Positions 62,792-64,000 of a stretch of DNA of 64,000 nt are shown in pieces (position 1 is the first letter of the stretch; the number at the start of each line of letters is the position of its first letter). Source of the DNA: Microbacterium sp. CBA3102 (GTDB taxonomy: Bacteria; Actinomycetota; Actinomycetes; Actinomycetales; Microbacteriaceae); contig NZ_CP042412.1 in assembly GCF_007954505.1 (NCBI RefSeq), forward strand, positions 496,001-560,000, read 5' to 3'. Under the pieces are notes generated by a model. That model searched no databases and was not told where the DNA came from. It saw nothing but the letters and a program-made list of their open reading frames with translations. The translations under genes and the position numbers were made by a program.

Positions 62792-64000
62792 GTGCTGCTG
62801 TGTGTGACGGCGAGTCACAAGACCGCCTCCTTCGAACTGCTCGAACGCCTGAGCCGCACCCCCGACGACGTCGCTCCCACTCTCGTGGGCATGACGCCGT
62901 GTGTGCAGGGTGCCGTGGTCTTGGCGACGTGCAACCGGTTCGAGGCGTACGTCGAAATGGACGAACCGGTGACCGCAGCCGGTGCGATCGGCGTCGAGGC
63001 CGTCATCGAAGCGGTCGAATCCGCGACGGGCATCCCAGCCGCCGAGCTCGACGGAGCCTACGCCGTGCACTCGGGGCGCCGCGTCGCCGAACACCTCTTC
63101 TCGGTCGCCTCCGGCCTCGAATCCGTCGTCTCCGGCGAGGGCGAGATCGCCGGGCAGGTCCGCCGCGCCCTCACGTCCGCGCGCAAGGACGGCACCACCT
63201 CCCCCGAACTCGAACGCCTCTTCCAGCGTGCGAGCCAGGCGCAGCGCAAGGTCAAGAACGTCACCGCCCTCGGCCGCGCGGGCCGCTCGCTCGTGCGCCT
63301 CGCCTTGGAACTCGCCGACAGCCGGATCGCCGACTGGGCCGCCGAGCGCGTGCTGCTGGTCGGCACCGGAGCCTATGCCGCGGTCACCCTGGCCACGCTT
63401 CGTGAGCGCGGTGCCGTGAACATCTCGGTGTACTCGCCCTCGGGCCGCGCCGAGGTCTTCGCCGCGAAGCACGGCATCCGTCCGATCGCCGCCGACGAGT
63501 ACGCCCGCACCGCCGCACGCTCGAGCCTGCTCATCACGTGCACCACCGCCACGGAACCCGTGCTCGGCCCCGAGCACCTGCAGCTTCCGACCGGACCCGC
63601 CGCGGTCGGCTGCCCCGTCGGCGCCCACAGCCGGCTCGTGGTCGACCTCGGCATGCCGCGCAACGTCGACCCCGCCGTCGCCTCGCTCGAGGGCGTGGCC
63701 CTGCTCGACCTCGAGACCATCCGCCTCCACGCACCGCTCGAAGAGCTCCAGGCGACGGATGCCGCGCGCACGGTCGTCCGCGAAGCCGCCGAGACCTTCC
63801 ACGTGGTGGGCGCACGACAGAGCGTGACCCCCTCGGTCGTGGCCTTCCGCTCGCACATCTTCGAGTTGCTCGAGCGTGAGATCGATCGTGCTCGCGCACG
63901 CGGCGACGAGGACGGCAAGGTCGAGCAGGCTCTGCGCCACCTCTCCGGCGTGCTGCTGCACACCCCGACCGTGCGCGCGCACGAGCTCGCCGCCGCCGGT
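62792..64000 (+). CDS. hemA: Glutamyl-tRNA reductase (3' truncated by window edge)
   Basis: The first 403 codons of an enzyme that reduces glutamyl-tRNA to glutamate-1-semialdehyde with NADPH, the first committed step of heme synthesis. [15 protein letters not shown] opens the catalytic domain, and the nucleophilic cysteine is in [12 protein letters not shown] (about residue 49). [35 protein letters not shown] (NADPH domain, about 190) and [13 protein letters not shown] follow. The GTG at 62792 leads directly into the first strand and follows a -10 box, giving a leaderless message. The gene continues past the right edge, lacking roughly its last 30-50 residues. Confidence 0.95.
   Translation, partial: MLLCVTASHKTASFELLERLSRTPDDVAPTLVGMTPCVQGAVVLATCNRFEAYVEMDEPVTAAGAIGVEAVIEAVESATGIPAAELDGAYAVHSGRRVAEHLFSVASGLESVVSGEGEIAGQVRRALTSARKDGTTSPELERLFQRASQAQRKVKNVTALGRAGRSLVRLALELADSRIADWAAERVLLVGTGAYAAVTLATLRERGAVNISVYSPSGRAEVFAAKHGIRPIAADEYARTAARSSLLITCTTATEPVLGPEHLQLPTGPAAVGCPVGAHSRLVVDLGMPRNVDPAVASLEGVALLDLETIRLHAPLEELQATDAARTVVREAAETFHVVGARQSVTPSVVAFRSHIFELLEREIDRARARGDEDGKVEQALRHLSGVLLHTPTVRAHELAAAG

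Overview
The window is a gene-dense, high-GC stretch of an actinobacterial chromosome. Very high G/C in third codon positions, many GTG starts, leaderless or near-leaderless starts, a HemQ-type (coproporphyrin-dependent) heme cluster and the overall gene set suggest Microbacteriaceae, most likely Microbacterium or a close relative. This placement is inference from gene content. I see no tRNA, rRNA, CRISPR array, insertion sequence or prophage. No stretch above about 300 bases lacks a candidate gene. The weakest region is 9.12-9.49 kb, which holds only a MocR operator and one doubtful small ORF.

Layout. 0-6 kb: the end of an ACT-domain protein, an FCD-type GntR regulator divergent from a class V aminotransferase, then a sugar-type ABC importer (binding protein and two permeases, no ATPase). 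6-14 kb: aldo/keto reductase, a small membrane protein and a MocR regulator; a DUF4407 membrane protein; a TetR regulator divergent from a flavodoxin-fold quinone reductase; and rlmN. 13.8-30.6 kb: one long run of minus-strand genes, in transcription order TIM-barrel isomerase, Gfo/Idh/MocA dehydrogenase, binding protein, two permeases, MsmK/UgpC-type ATPase, PHP metallohydrolase, GH38 alpha-mannosidase, iolC, an iol-cluster aldolase, iolA, iolB, iolD. Many neighbours overlap by 1-4 bases (ATGA, GTGA, TGATG). The iol genes cover inositol breakdown from the ring-opening step to acetyl-CoA, and the isomerase and dehydrogenase could supply the two earlier steps. The mannosidase, the PHP enzyme and the importer suggest the real substrate is a glycosylated, perhaps phosphorylated, inositol such as a mannosyl-inositol. 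This is the most interesting system in the window. An MgtC protein, a UTRA-type GntR regulator and a KDPG/KHG aldolase lie at its upstream end.

33-43 kb: TSUP transporter, two SDR enzymes, an APH(3')-like phosphotransferase, glutamate decarboxylase, the ykoE-ykoD-ykoC energy-coupling-factor importer behind a clear TPP riboswitch, and a membrane-anchored D,D-carboxypeptidase-like protein. 43-49 kb: a heterodimeric ABC exporter with one degenerate ATP site, divergent from a membrane protein and YtrA-type GntR pair; then 3-hydroxyisobutyryl-CoA hydrolase. 49.9-52.5 kb: an orphan ABC ATPase with a very long acidic, repetitive, His-rich tail, and a small conserved-looking hypothetical protein.

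52.5-64 kb: heme synthesis. hemL, hemB, hemD, hemC, hemQ, hemY and hemE are on the minus strand and hemA is divergent and runs off the right edge. A small trio (DUF3618, holin-superfamily, YtxH-like) and an ArsR/NAD(P)-epimerase pair are embedded in it. hemH is not in the window. Several convergent intergenic spaces carry G-rich short tandem or inverted repeats.
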